Positions 17,528 to 25,695 of a DNA stretch of 64,000 bases are shown one piece after another; the stretch's first letter is position 1, and every line of letters begins with the position of its first letter. The DNA is from Aeromonas jandaei (GTDB taxonomy: Bacteria; Pseudomonadota; Gammaproteobacteria; Enterobacterales; Aeromonadaceae): the NCBI RefSeq assembly GCF_037890695.1, contig NZ_CP149571.1, forward strand, positions 2,634,001 through 2,698,000. Direction: 5' to 3'. The position numbers and the translations under genes are program-made. Under the pieces are notes generated by a model. The model searched no databases and was not told the DNA's origin. It saw only the letters and a list, made by a program, of their open reading frames with translations.

Positions 17528-18010
17528 TCAGTTGCCCGGATGCCTGATGGATGCCTTGAGGGCGTCGATCTGCGATTGACCCAGTTCACCAACCAGCGTC
17601 TGCTTGAGTTTGCCCTCACTATCGAGCAGGTAGCTGGTAGGCAGCCCGCTTGGGCGAGGGAAGGGGAGCCTGGCATCCTCATTGGCAATAAGGAGCGGCA
17701 CCTTGATGTGGTACTGGGCGGCCAGCTTGTCCAGCTCGGCCGGGGTGATCGGATCGTAGTTGATTGCCACCACGGCGATCTCTCCCTCGGCAGCCAACGC
17801 GTTGAGGTGCGGCATCTCTCGCAGGCAGGGGGCGCACCAAGGGGCGAAGTAGTTGACCAAGAGCGGCTTGCCGGCAAAGTGGTCAAGAGCCACCGTTTGC
17901 CCCGCTGCGTCGGTAAATTCGGGGGCGGGCGTGCAGGCGCCCAGCAGGCCAGCCACAATCAGCCAACAAATTCGTTTCAATTCCTTTCCACTGCCGCTTA
18001 CCCTGACCAT
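17528..18010 (-). CDS. Thioredoxin-like lipoprotein (TlpA/ResA type)
   Basis: About 160 residues with a thioredoxin fold and active site WCAPC (about residue 56), preceded by LLVNYFAPW and followed by REMPHLNAL. The cis-Pro is in GLPTSYL. The N-terminus contains a lipobox-like LLGAC, so the protein is probably a lipoprotein that reduces disulfides or assists cytochrome or cell-envelope biogenesis. The start is uncertain: ATG at 18010 follows GGGGA, but a TTG at 17974 would begin directly with the lipoprotein signal peptide (KRICWLIVAGLLGAC) and follows GGAAAGGAA. It is divergent from the ArsC-like gene. Confidence 0.87.
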   Translation of the reverse strand: MVRVSGSGKELKRICWLIVAGLLGACTPAPEFTDAAGQTVALDHFAGKPLLVNYFAPWCAPCLREMPHLNALAAEGEIAVVAINYDPITPAELDKLAAQYHIKVPLLIANEDARLPFPRPSGLPTSYLLDSEGKLKQTLVGELGQSQIDALKASIRHPGN

Positions 18011-18070
18011 CACTTTCCCCTACAATAGCGCCGTTTCTTGTCCCATCTTGCGATTAATCAGGGAGTTACC

Positions 18071-18421
18071 ATGAGCGAGACCCAAATTTACCACAATCCG
18101 CGCTGCTCGAAGAGCCGTGAAACCCTTGCGCTGCTGGAACAGCACGGGATCGCCCCTGATGTAGTGCTCTATCTGGAGCAGGCCCCGAGTGAAGAGGAGA
18201 TCCGCAAGCTGCTGACCCTGCTCGGCTTTAGCGACCCGCGCCAGCTGATGCGCACCAAGGAAGATCTCTACAAGGAGCTGGGCCTTGGTGAAGTGAATGG
18301 CGACGACTTGATCCGTGCCATGCACCAGCATCCCAAGCTGATCGAGCGCCCCATCGTCATCAAGAACGGTCAGGCCCGCATTGGTCGCCCGCCGGAGCTG
18401 GTGCTGGAGATCCTCAAGTGA
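18071..18421 (+). CDS. yfgD: ArsC-family reductase (YfgD-like)
   Basis: A 116-residue ArsC/Spx-fold protein. The catalytic Cys lies in HNPRCSKSRETLALL (about residue 12), and GRPPELVLEIL ends the domain. Glutaredoxin-dependent arsenate reductases of this family are about 140 residues; the shorter YfgD branch is often not linked to arsenic genes, and there is no arsB or arsR here. The ATG at 18071 follows GGGAG. Its stop overlaps the GTG start of the DUF2069 gene, so the two are translationally coupled. Placement near bepA and perM matches E. coli. Confidence 0.9.
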   Translation: MSETQIYHNPRCSKSRETLALLEQHGIAPDVVLYLEQAPSEEEIRKLLTLLGFSDPRQLMRTKEDLYKELGLGEVNGDDLIRAMHQHPKLIERPIVIKNGQARIGRPPELVLEILK

Positions 18422-18801
18422 GCACCCGCTTTGCCCGTCTGCTGACCCTGGTCGGCTTCTTTGGTCTGCTGGGCTGGGTCATCCTCTGGCATCTGTGGCT
18501 CTCGCCCCATCCTGATCTCAACCCCTGGCTGTTGCCGGTGATCTGGACGGTGCCGCTGCTTTTCCCCCTCAAGGGGATAGTGCAGGGCAACCCCTATACC
18601 CATGCCTGGGGCAACTTCGTGCTGATGCCCTACTTCCTCCATGCCCTGACCCTGATCACCACGGATGAGGGGGAGCGGTGGTTGGCGGTGGTGGAGCTGC
18701 TGTTCACCACCCTCGCGTTTGTCGGCACCATCTACTACGCCCGGCTGCGTGGCCGCGAACTGGGCCTCAGCATTCGCAAGAAGAAAGACGAAGCCAGGTA
18801 A
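18418..18801 (+). CDS. DUF2069 inner-membrane protein
   Basis: A 127-residue membrane protein with about four helices (residues 8-27, 38-55, 68-85, 90-110) and a basic tail (RKKKDEAR). It matches DUF2069, a proteobacterial family of unknown function commonly found next to the ArsC-like yfgD. Its GTG start (18418) overlaps the TGA of that gene (GTGA), indicating coupled translation. Confidence 0.88.
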   Translation: MSTRFARLLTLVGFFGLLGWVILWHLWLSPHPDLNPWLLPVIWTVPLLFPLKGIVQGNPYTHAWGNFVLMPYFLHALTLITTDEGERWLAVVELLFTTLAFVGTIYYARLRGRELGLSIRKKKDEAR

Positions 18802-18835
18802 TGCAAGAAGTAACGTGCAGCAATGTGATGAAGAG

Positions 18836-18857
18836 CGCCCCGCAAGGGGCGTTTTTT
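18836..18857 (+). terminator. Rho-independent terminator
   Basis: Stem CGCCCC / GGGGCG with a GCAA loop and TTTTTT, after the DUF2069 gene. It overlaps the stop codon of the convergent acpH. Confidence 0.88.
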
Positions 18858-19473
18858 ATGGCGGTGATACCAGACCCGAATCTGCCCGGAGCAGGGCCAG
18901 CTGCTGCACGCTGTGACCCATCAGTTGCGGGTAGAAGCGCAGAAATCCTGCTTCGCACCCTCGCCATTGCGCTTCATCAAGGGTGAGCAGCGCATCGCCG
19001 AGCGGCATCGGGCGGCGTAGCCGGCGGCCAATACCATTGAGGGCCTGCGCCAGCCCCTCCTTGCGCTGATAGGAGGCGATCCAGTTCTGCTCGGCCATCC
19101 GCTTGAGGGGAAGCGGCAACCCCTCTGGCAAGACGTGGTGATCTGCCAGCAACTGGCCATAGCTCTGCGCGAGAAAGCGGGGCAGGGGGTCTGTGCTGAA
19201 AGCTGCCCAGTGCTGGCTCAGCCAGTGGTCGTAGAGCATATCCACCACTATGCTGCCAAAGCGGCGCCAGGGGGCCTCGAAACAGGCGACGGCCGCCTTG
19301 TGCTCGGGATGGCTATCGGTGAAGGCATCGATTTTGCGGTGCAGCCAGATCCCCTCGTCAAACGGTGCGGCAAGGCCCGTTGGCAGCGAGCCTTTGACAA
19401 AATCACCGAGCAGGTTGCCGGTGAGGGAGCTTCCGGTATGGGCGGCCAGATGAAGGTGAGCCAGAAAGTTCAT
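18856..19473 (-). CDS. acpH: ACP phosphodiesterase AcpH
   Basis: A 205-residue enzyme that removes 4'-phosphopantetheine from holo acyl carrier protein (193 residues in E. coli). The family start MNFLAHLHLA is at 19473; further in-frame residues upstream do not belong. GNLLGDFVKGSL (about residue 20), the metal-binding-like LHRKIDAFTDSHPEH and VDMLYDHWLSQHW are the conserved HD-like blocks. The 3' end is tight against the terminator of the neighbouring convergent unit. Confidence 0.92.
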   Translation of the reverse strand: MNFLAHLHLAAHTGSSLTGNLLGDFVKGSLPTGLAAPFDEGIWLHRKIDAFTDSHPEHKAAVACFEAPWRRFGSIVVDMLYDHWLSQHWAAFSTDPLPRFLAQSYGQLLADHHVLPEGLPLPLKRMAEQNWIASYQRKEGLAQALNGIGRRLRRPMPLGDALLTLDEAQWRGCEAGFLRFYPQLMGHSVQQLALLRADSGLVSPP

Positions 19474-19633
19474 GATGAAAGCGGGGCCTGCGAACGGATA
19501 GTGCCGCTGAGAGTAGCGGATCTTCCATCTCTCATGAAAGTCTTGTTCAGGAAGTGCTTTCACCGGCGCGCCAATAGTGGGTAAATAGTCCATCTGCCTG
19601 ATGGCATGTCACGGTATTGAGCGAGGAGTAACC

Positions 19634-20767
19634 ATGATGTTGACCCTGATCGAGGGGGCCGAAATTTTCAGCCCTGCCTACCTTGGCCAGCAGGATCTGC
19701 TGGTGGCGGATGGCCGCATCGCCTGGATGGGCAAGGGAATGAGCGTGCCCGCCGACTGGCCACTGGTGCGCGTCGATGGACGGGGTCACTATCTGGTGCC
19801 AGGCATGGTGGATCCGCTGGCGCATATTACGGGAGGTGGCGGTGAGGGGGGCTTTGCCTTTCGCACCCCTGAGCTGGCGGCGAGCGAGGCGCTCAAGGCT
19901 GGAGTAACCACACTGGTGGCGGCGCTTGGTACCGACAGCCTGACCCGCTCGCCGGCTCAGGTGCTCGGCAAGGTGCGTGAGTTTCGCGCCGCCGGCGTGA
20001 GCGCCTTCATGTATACCGGCTCCTACCACCTGCCGGTCAAGAGCATCACCGGCACGGTGGAGTCAGACATCATCCTGATCCCTGAAGTGCTGGGGGTGGG
20101 GGAGGTGGCCATCAGCGACCACAGATCCAGCGCACCAACCCACGACGAGCTGGCCCGTCTGGTGAGCGAGGCACGGGTGGCCGGGTTGCTCGCGGGCAAG
20201 AGCGGGGTCAGCTTCTTTCATCTGGGGGATGGTCAGGGCGCACTGGCGCCGCTGCGGGCGCTGCGTGACAAAACCGATATTCCGCTGCGCCAGCTCTATC
20301 CGACCCACTGCAATCGCAACCCCTGGCTCTTCGCCGAGGCGATCGAGTGGGGCAAGGCGGGAGGCTGGGTCGATCTCACCACCTCCAGCTTTCCCGATCT
20401 GGTCGAGGATGGCGAGCGGCTGGCGGCCGATGCGCTGGTGGAGCTGTTGGCCGCCAACGTACCGGCCGATCGCATCAGCTTCAGCTCGGATGCCAACGCC
20501 AGTCTGCCGCGCTTTGATGGCGAGGGGCGCCTTATCGAGATGCGCTGCGGCCAGATCGCCAGCCTGTGGCAGGAGTGCGTTCGTGCCTGCCAGCTCGGGG
20601 TGCCGCTCGAGGTGGCGTTGGCGGTCGTGAGCGCCAACCCGGCGCAGGCGCTGGGGCTTGGCAGCAAGGGGCGGATCGGGGTCGGTCAGGATGCCGACTT
20701 GCTGCTGATCAAATCAGCTTCGCTCGCCATCACTAAGGTGATGAGCGGCGGTCAGTGGCGTAGCTAA
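19634..20767 (+). CDS. iadA: IadA-like beta-aspartyl peptidase with an altered metal site
   Basis: A 377-residue amidohydrolase aligned along its length with isoaspartyl dipeptidase IadA, which cleaves isoAsp dipeptides from damaged proteins. Substrate-site motifs are present: GGGGEGG (about 66), TGSYHLP, SDHRS, PTHCNRN and SSDANAS (catalytic/metal Asp). Two metal ligands differ from E. coli IadA as I recall it: the first His of HxH is Leu (L62 in DPLAH), and the carboxylated Lys is Glu (about E157 in GVGEVAISDH). Glu is common in relatives and can bridge metals, but loss of the first His is unusual. The start is ATG 19634 or 19637 after GAGGAG. It is monocistronic with a terminator. Confidence 0.87.
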   Translation: MMLTLIEGAEIFSPAYLGQQDLLVADGRIAWMGKGMSVPADWPLVRVDGRGHYLVPGMVDPLAHITGGGGEGGFAFRTPELAASEALKAGVTTLVAALGTDSLTRSPAQVLGKVREFRAAGVSAFMYTGSYHLPVKSITGTVESDIILIPEVLGVGEVAISDHRSSAPTHDELARLVSEARVAGLLAGKSGVSFFHLGDGQGALAPLRALRDKTDIPLRQLYPTHCNRNPWLFAEAIEWGKAGGWVDLTTSSFPDLVEDGERLAADALVELLAANVPADRISFSSDANASLPRFDGEGRLIEMRCGQIASLWQECVRACQLGVPLEVALAVVSANPAQALGLGSKGRIGVGQDADLLLIKSASLAITKVMSGGQWRS

Positions 20768-20805
20768 GCTCTTGGCGTTTTATTGCGCGTCTCGATTTCC
20801 AAACA

Positions 20806-20833
20806 AAAAGCCCGACAACTGTGTCGGGCTTTT
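20806..20833. terminator. Bidirectional Rho-independent terminator
   Basis: Stem AAAAGCCCGACA / TGTCGGGCTTTT with a four-base loop, between the convergent iadA-like gene and lysO. Confidence 0.92.
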
Positions 20834-20849
20834 GCTTGAGAGAGGCCGC

Positions 20850-21752
20850 CTAGATAGCCAGAAAGCCGAGGATCAGGATGGGGCCGAGCAGGCTCAGGAT
20901 AAAGCCGGAGACAATGGCCACCGGCACGACGGTGATGCCCCCCGACTTCTGAATGACCGGCAGGGTGAAGTCGAGGGCGGTGGCGCCGCCATAGCCGATG
21001 GCGGCCGAGGGGTGACGCCGCATCAGGATCGGAATGATCAGGATGGCGATAAGCTCGCGTCCCAGATCGTTGATAAAGGCGGCAGAGCCCAGCACAGGCC
21101 CCAGCTTGTCGGCCACCAGAATACCGGAGAGCGAGTACCAGCCGAAACTCGATCCCAGCGCTAGTCCGTGAGCCAGGGGCATGCCCAGCAACTGGGCCGC
21201 CAGCAGGCTGCCCAGCCAGCTGCTGACAATGACGGTGGCGGCGATCTTCATTCCCCAGGGGTTGAGCAGGATCTGGCGCAGCCGCATGCCGGAGTTGCGC
21301 ATCTGCACCCCGACCAGAAAGAGCAGCAGCATCAGCGCCCACTCGCTCCACTTGTCGATGGGCAGAGCGCGCAGATCTACCAGCAGACCCAGCAGCACGC
21401 CACCCAGTACCACAAAGCAGAGCTGCAGCGATTCCCACAGGAGATGGAGCTTGCTCGGCATTTTGGCATCGCTGGCGGCATGGGTCGGCGGCGAGCGCTT
21501 GTCGAGCCACCAGAGGGCCAGCAGGTTGCAGAGGGTAATGGCGCCGAGCATGATCCCGGCCACTTTGAAGATGACGGCGAGGTTGCTGCCAAGGTTCTCC
21601 ACATAGGCAAGCCCCAGCCCCATCAGAAAGAGAATGAGGTAGACCATCTTGCCCAGCCCCTGATTGACCAGCTTGATCAATCGGGCGGAGGAGAGGGGAA
21701 CCAGATAGCCGATCACCAGTGGCAACAGGATCAGCAAGACATTGAGCAACAT
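20850..21752 (-). CDS. lysO: L-lysine exporter LysO (YbjE, DUF340)
   Basis: A 300-residue inner-membrane protein, as E. coli LysO (299). It exports L-lysine and thialysine. The chosen start MLLNVLLILLPLVIGYLVPL at 21752 matches the family; the frame extends upstream without reason. The segments MVYLILFLMGLGLAY, FGWYSLSGILVADKLGP and AAFINDLGRELIAIL are the characteristic DUF340 blocks with charged residues in membrane helices. It is divergent from the basic-amino-acid importer at 22285, which makes a lysine/arginine import-export pair about 530 bases apart. Confidence 0.92.
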   Translation of the reverse strand: MLLNVLLILLPLVIGYLVPLSSARLIKLVNQGLGKMVYLILFLMGLGLAYVENLGSNLAVIFKVAGIMLGAITLCNLLALWWLDKRSPPTHAASDAKMPSKLHLLWESLQLCFVVLGGVLLGLLVDLRALPIDKWSEWALMLLLFLVGVQMRNSGMRLRQILLNPWGMKIAATVIVSSWLGSLLAAQLLGMPLAHGLALGSSFGWYSLSGILVADKLGPVLGSAAFINDLGRELIAILIIPILMRRHPSAAIGYGGATALDFTLPVIQKSGGITVVPVAIVSGFILSLLGPILILGFLAI

Positions 21753-22284
21753 CGGGGCCTCGATCACAAAAACTGATAAAAATCCCACCTTATCATTACT
21801 TATTGGCTCTGTGTCACATTTCTCTCGCTTTCCATGGGGTGTCGGGGCCATTTATTAGGGAGTTGTTACTTTCAGCCTGATGTGGGGTGTGCGAAGGGGA
21901 ACGCAGCTTCCTGACAAGGGACCAATAAAATCAGTTTGATCCATTCGCTCCAGCCAGAATCTGCATGGGGAGTAGCTGCATAAAGCCATTTTGGAGTCGT
22001 TACGGACTGAATGTGGTTTTTCTCTTGCCACAGCCATGATTGGGGTATAAAAAGGCGGTATTCCAAACGCCGATGAAACGGCTGTTTATGCAAATAAAGT
22101 GCTGAAAAATACGCAATAGTCGAATGAAAATAGAGCGATTGACCAGGATTACCGCGTTCCATATTGTTTTTTCACTATCCGGGTGATATTTTCGCTGAAG
22201 GTTGCCATCAGTTAAATTTTTGTTAAGTTTGCGATGGTGGAGTCACGCCCCTGCGGCGTCTAGGGACAGACAAGGTTGTAATGG
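21753..22284. other. Long intergenic region between lysO and the hisPJQM-type operon
   Basis: About 530 AT-rich bases between divergent transport genes. I looked on both strands for a lysine riboswitch core and for ARG boxes and found no convincing match. Short inverted repeats occur (for example GGCGT/ACGCC around 22052-22074). A frame on the minus strand at 21872-22162 has no ribosome binding site. The region probably holds promoters and operators for both units. Confidence 0.5.
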
Positions 22285-23055
22285 ATGAGCGACGTTGCCG
22301 CACTGGAAGTACGTGATCTGCACAAATATTTTGGCACCCACGAAGTGCTCAAGGGCATCGACATGACTGCCCACAAGGGGGATGTCATCTCCCTTATCGG
22401 CTCCTCGGGTTCTGGGAAGTCGACTTTTCTGCGCTGTATCAATCTGTTGGAAACCCCCTCATCCGGCAGCGTCTCCCTCCATGGCGAATTGATTCGGATG
22501 AAAACCAGCCGTTCCGGTGAACGGTTGCCGGAGGATATGCGTCAGGTTGAGCGCATTCGCAGCCGGCTGGCGATGGTTTTCCAAAGCTTCAATCTCTGGT
22601 CGCACATGACCATCATGCAGAACATCATCGAAGTGCCGATCCAGGTGCTCAAGGTGCCCCGTGCCGAGGCAATCGCCAAGGCGGAGCAGCTGCTCAACAG
22701 GGTTGGACTCTGGGAGCGGCGTGACTACTACCCGGGTCACCTCTCCGGCGGTCAGCAGCAACGTGCCGCCATTGCCCGTGCGCTGGCGGTGGAGCCCGAG
22801 GTGATGCTCTTTGATGAACCCACTTCGGCGCTCGATCCCGAGCTGGTGGGAGAAGTTCTCGGCCTGATGCGCGAGCTGGCCGAAGAGGGGCGTACCATGC
22901 TGGTGGTGACCCACGAGATGTCATTTGCCCGCGATGTATCGAACAAGGTGATGTTCCTGCATCAGGGAAGAGTGGAGGAGGAGGGCAACCCCAAAGAGAT
23001 TTTTGCCCATCCCAAATCCGAGCGGTTCAAACAATTCATCTCCTCCATCTATTGA
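22285..23055 (+). CDS. hisP: Basic amino acid ABC transporter ATPase (HisP/AotP type)
   Basis: A 256-residue ATPase with Walker A GSSGSGKST (about residue 38), Q-loop MVFQSFNLWSHMT, signature LSGGQQQR, Walker B VMLFDEPTSALDPE and the switch His in VVTHEMSFA. The HisP/AotP-specific insert with the RMKTSRSGERLPEDMRQ stretch lies at about 70-90. It powers import of arginine, ornithine, lysine or histidine. Unusually, the ATPase comes first, then the binding protein and the two permeases. The name is by family; arginine/ornithine (AotP) is equally possible. Confidence 0.92.
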   Translation: MSDVAALEVRDLHKYFGTHEVLKGIDMTAHKGDVISLIGSSGSGKSTFLRCINLLETPSSGSVSLHGELIRMKTSRSGERLPEDMRQVERIRSRLAMVFQSFNLWSHMTIMQNIIEVPIQVLKVPRAEAIAKAEQLLNRVGLWERRDYYPGHLSGGQQQRAAIARALAVEPEVMLFDEPTSALDPELVGEVLGLMRELAEEGRTMLVVTHEMSFARDVSNKVMFLHQGRVEEEGNPKEIFAHPKSERFKQFISSIY

Positions 23056-23105
23056 TGGCCGGAGCCCGGATTTACACGATCGACTGTTTTATCAAGGAGA
23101 GATAC

Positions 23106-23879
23106 ATGAACAAGCTGATGCTGGCGACTACCGTGATTGCTGCCCTCTCTTCCGGCAGCCTGATGGCCAAGGAGTGGAAAGAGGTGCGTATCGGGGTTGA
23201 GGGTGCCTATCCCCCCTTCTCCTGGACCGAGCCCAATGGCGAGGTAAAAGGGTTTGATATCGACATCGCCAATGCCCTGTGCGAAGAGATGAAAGTGAAG
23301 TGCACCCTGGTCAAGCAGGATTGGGACGGCATCATTCCTGCGCTGCTGTCGCGCAAGTTTGACGCCATCATCGCCACCATGGACATCACTGAAGAGCGCA
23401 AGAAGAAGGTGGACTTCACCCAGAAGTACCAGCACATTCCGGCTCGCTTTGCCGCCAAGAAAGGGACTGACGTCAAGCTCGACAAAGCCTTCATGGAAGG
23501 GAAAACCGTGGCAGTACAGCGTGCTACCTCCATGGATACCTTCATTACCGACAACTTCCCGAACGCCACCATCAAACGTTACGGCACTGCCGATGAAGCC
23601 TATCTCGATCTGAAATCCGGCCGTGTCGACTATGTGCTGGCCGACTCCGCCGCCATCACCGACGGTCTGTTCAAGAAAGAGGGGGGCGATGCCTTTGAAT
23701 TCGTCGGCCCGAAACTGACCGATCCCAAGTGGTTTGGCGAAGGTGCCGGTATTGCGGTGCGCAAGGCTGACAAGGATCTGAAAGAGAAATTCAACGCCGC
23801 CATTCTGGCGCTGCGAGCTAATGGCAAGTACAAGGCGATCAACGACAAGTACTTTGAGTTCGACGTATACGGCGAGTAA
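23106..23879 (+). CDS. hisJ: Basic amino acid periplasmic binding protein (HisJ/AotJ/ArgT type)
   Basis: A 257-residue receptor with signal peptide MNKLMLATTVIAALSSGSLMA and the family opening VRIGVEGAYPPFSW, followed by GFDIDIANALCEEM and the ligand-contact region IIATMDITEERKKKVDFT. The length matches HisJ and ArgT (260). Ligand specificity cannot be fixed from the sequence. It starts 50 bases after the ATPase (ATG 23106 after AAGGAG) and is separated from the permeases by a 217-base gap containing a hairpin, as expected for a binding protein made in excess. Confidence 0.93.
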   Translation: MNKLMLATTVIAALSSGSLMAKEWKEVRIGVEGAYPPFSWTEPNGEVKGFDIDIANALCEEMKVKCTLVKQDWDGIIPALLSRKFDAIIATMDITEERKKKVDFTQKYQHIPARFAAKKGTDVKLDKAFMEGKTVAVQRATSMDTFITDNFPNATIKRYGTADEAYLDLKSGRVDYVLADSAAITDGLFKKEGGDAFEFVGPKLTDPKWFGEGAGIAVRKADKDLKEKFNAAILALRANGKYKAINDKYFEFDVYGE

Positions 23880-23961
23880 AAACCGGAGCCGTGTACGGTG
23901 AGTCATTCGCCACATAGATAGCGAATAACAGGCCGACCGGCTCACCTCGTCAGTCGTCATC

Positions 23962-23994
23962 GGGCCCGTTCTCTCCGTGTGGAGCGATGGGCCC
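23962..23994 (+). other. Intercistronic hairpin between hisJ-like and hisQ-like genes
   Basis: Outer stem GGGCCC (23962-23967) with GGGCCC (23989-23994), inner stem CTCC/GGAG with a GTGT loop. There is no T-run. It lies 80 bases after the binding-protein stop, where such hairpins protect the abundant upstream message and reduce read-through to permease genes. Confidence 0.5.
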
Positions 23995-24000
23995 TATTAA

Positions 24001-24115
24001 TTGCAATGGAGCTGCATCTGGCCGTATTGAAAGGATGTGGGTTCTCTTGTTGTTCAGAGGCATCAGCCCACTCGATAAGTTGCAATGGAGCTGCATATGT
24101 TTGATTTGAAAGGAT
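24001..24115 (+). repeat. Direct duplication of the hisQ translation start region
   Basis: Two 36-base copies (24001-24036 and 24080-24115), offset 79 bases. Each has an identical 17-base block TTGCAATGGAGCTGCAT and an identical 10-base block TTGAAAGGAT at the same spacing. Copy 2 is the real start of hisQ; in copy 1 the start codon position is CTG. Downstream of copy 1 the translated sequence still resembles the HisQ N-terminus (LKG, S and E in register), so the duplication seems to be a decayed tandem repeat. Confidence 0.75.
24006..24104 (+). other. Possible 32-codon leader ORF overlapping the hisQ start
   Basis: Created by the duplication described at 24001: ATG at 24006 begins MELHLAVLKGCG and the frame stops with TGA at 24102-24104, just past the hisQ ATG (24097). 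Such an overlap would allow translational coupling. The ATG at 24006 has no strong ribosome binding site of its own, so expression is doubtful. Confidence 0.25.
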
Positions 24116-24837
24116 ACGAAGCCTCGTTGCTGGAGGGCGCCTGGGTCACGCTGGAGGTGGCGCTCGCCTCCCTGCTGCTGGCGCTGCTGCTCGGCATGCT
24201 GGGGGCGCTCGCCAAGCTCTCCCCTTACAAGTGGGCCCGCGCCATTGCCAGCAGCTATACCACCCTGATCCGCGGCATTCCCGATCTGGTGCTGATGATG
24301 CTGCTCTTCTTTGGCGGCCAGGTGTTCATCAACGCCGTCTGTTCCTGGGTTAACGAGACCTACAATAACTGGTTGCTGCAGAGCAACCCGTCTCAGGAGT
24401 GGGTCTCCCTGCTGCCCGATTATGTGGATATCAGCCCGTTTGCCGCCGGTGTGGCGACCATCGGCTTTATCTTCGGCGCCTATATGACCGAGACCTTCCG
24501 CGGCGCCATTCTGGCGGTGGACAAGGGGGAGCTGGAGGCGGCTCGTGCCTTTGGCATGCGCTCAAGCCAGCTCTTTGTGCGGATCCTCTTTCCCCAGATG
24601 ATGCGGCACGCCCTGCCGGGCTTTGGCAACAACTGGCTGGTGCTGCTCAAAACCACCGCGCTGGTCTCCATCATCGGGCTCGATGACATGGTGCGCAAAG
24701 CGTCGCTGGCGGCGGGTTCGACTCAGCAACCCTTTACCTTCTACATGGCCGTGGCGCTCATCTTCCTGATCTTCACTGCCGTCTCTACCTCGGCGCTCAA
24801 GTGGGCCGAGCGTCACTACGCCATCAAAACGAGGTAA
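24097..24837 (+). CDS. hisQ: Basic amino acid ABC permease (HisQ/AotQ type)
   Basis: A 246-residue permease with five predicted helices and the EAA loop ELEAARAFGMRSSQLFVRI (about residue 150). The N-terminal MFDLKGYEASLLEGAWVTLEVA matches HisQ relatives. ATG 24097 is preferred over in-frame ATG 24085 because GGAG then sits six bases upstream. It forms a heterodimer with the HisM-like permease four bases downstream. The start region is duplicated upstream (24001-24036). Confidence 0.92.
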   Translation: MFDLKGYEASLLEGAWVTLEVALASLLLALLLGMLGALAKLSPYKWARAIASSYTTLIRGIPDLVLMMLLFFGGQVFINAVCSWVNETYNNWLLQSNPSQEWVSLLPDYVDISPFAAGVATIGFIFGAYMTETFRGAILAVDKGELEAARAFGMRSSQLFVRILFPQMMRHALPGFGNNWLVLLKTTALVSIIGLDDMVRKASLAAGSTQQPFTFYMAVALIFLIFTAVSTSALKWAERHYAIKTR

Positions 24838-24840
24838 GCC

Positions 24841-25533
24841 ATGGATTTCTCAATCATTCTCAAAGAGTGGCCCACCTACTGGGAGGGTCTCTACACCACG
24901 GTCTGGCTGGTGGCTCTCTCCCTGCTGCTTGGCCTGATGATCGCCATCCCCCTGGGCATTTTGCGTAACAGCCGCAATTGGCTGATCAAGGGGCCGATCT
25001 GGGCCTACATCTACTTCTTTCGCGGTACTCCGCTACTGGTGCAGCTCTTTATCATCTACTACGGCGCTGCCCAGTGGGAGTGGCTGAAGAACAGTGCTGC
25101 CTGGTCGCTCTTCTCCGAGGCCTGGTTCTGCGCGCTGCTGGCATTTACCCTCAACACCGGCGCCTATACCGCAGAAATCGTGCGCGGGGCGGTACACAAC
25201 ATGCCGCGTGGCCAGATTGAGGCGGCCAACGCCTTTGGTATGACCCGCTGGCAGACCCTGACCCGGATTATTCTGCCCAACTCGTTTCGCCGGGCGTTGC
25301 CTGCCTACAGCAACGAGGTGATCTTCATGCTGCAAGGCTCGGCGGTGGCGGGCATCATCACCATCGTCGATCTGACCGGCGCTGCGCGGATCATCAACTC
25401 CCGCTACTACAGTCCGTTCGAGGCGTTTTTGACAGCCGGTCTGCTCTATATGTTGCTCACCTTTGTCATCGTCTGGCTGTTCAAGAAGTGGGAGACTCGC
25501 TGGCACGCCCATCTGCGCCCGCGCAGTGTGTGA
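24841..25533 (+). CDS. hisM: Basic amino acid ABC permease (HisM/AotM type)
   Basis: A 230-residue permease with about five helices and an EAA loop QIEAANAFGMTRWQTLTRI near residue 125. IYFFRGTPLLVQLFIIYYG is the typical HisM/GlnP segment. It starts three bases after the HisQ-like stop and ends the operon at a terminator. It partners HisQ to form the channel energised by the HisP-like ATPase. Confidence 0.93.
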   Translation: MDFSIILKEWPTYWEGLYTTVWLVALSLLLGLMIAIPLGILRNSRNWLIKGPIWAYIYFFRGTPLLVQLFIIYYGAAQWEWLKNSAAWSLFSEAWFCALLAFTLNTGAYTAEIVRGAVHNMPRGQIEAANAFGMTRWQTLTRIILPNSFRRALPAYSNEVIFMLQGSAVAGIITIVDLTGAARIINSRYYSPFEAFLTAGLLYMLLTFVIVWLFKKWETRWHAHLRPRSV

Positions 25534-25550
25534 CCGGTTAACGCCAGATG

Positions 25551-25582
25551 AAAAGCCCCGCCATGTCGACGGGGCTTTTTTT
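25551..25582 (+). terminator. Rho-independent terminator of the basic amino acid importer operon
   Basis: Stem AAAAGCCCCG / CGGGGCTTTT with a nine-base loop followed by further Ts. Confidence 0.9.
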
Positions 25583-25695
25583 CGCCCGGCAATCGCCATC
25601 GGCCGTTTGCCAAATGGTGGCCGAGCAGGGACAATGCCTGCCCGAGAGCAGCCGGCGTGCCGGTTGCAGGCCTTTTTCCTGTCCCCCGAGGTGTT

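Noticed and set aside
21872..22162. Minus-strand open frame in the lysO-hisP gap
   Set aside because: No start signal or homology recognisable; AT-rich regulatory region.
21753..22284. Lysine riboswitch before lysO or the importer operon
   Set aside because: I could not find the conserved core on either strand; a covariance search would decide.
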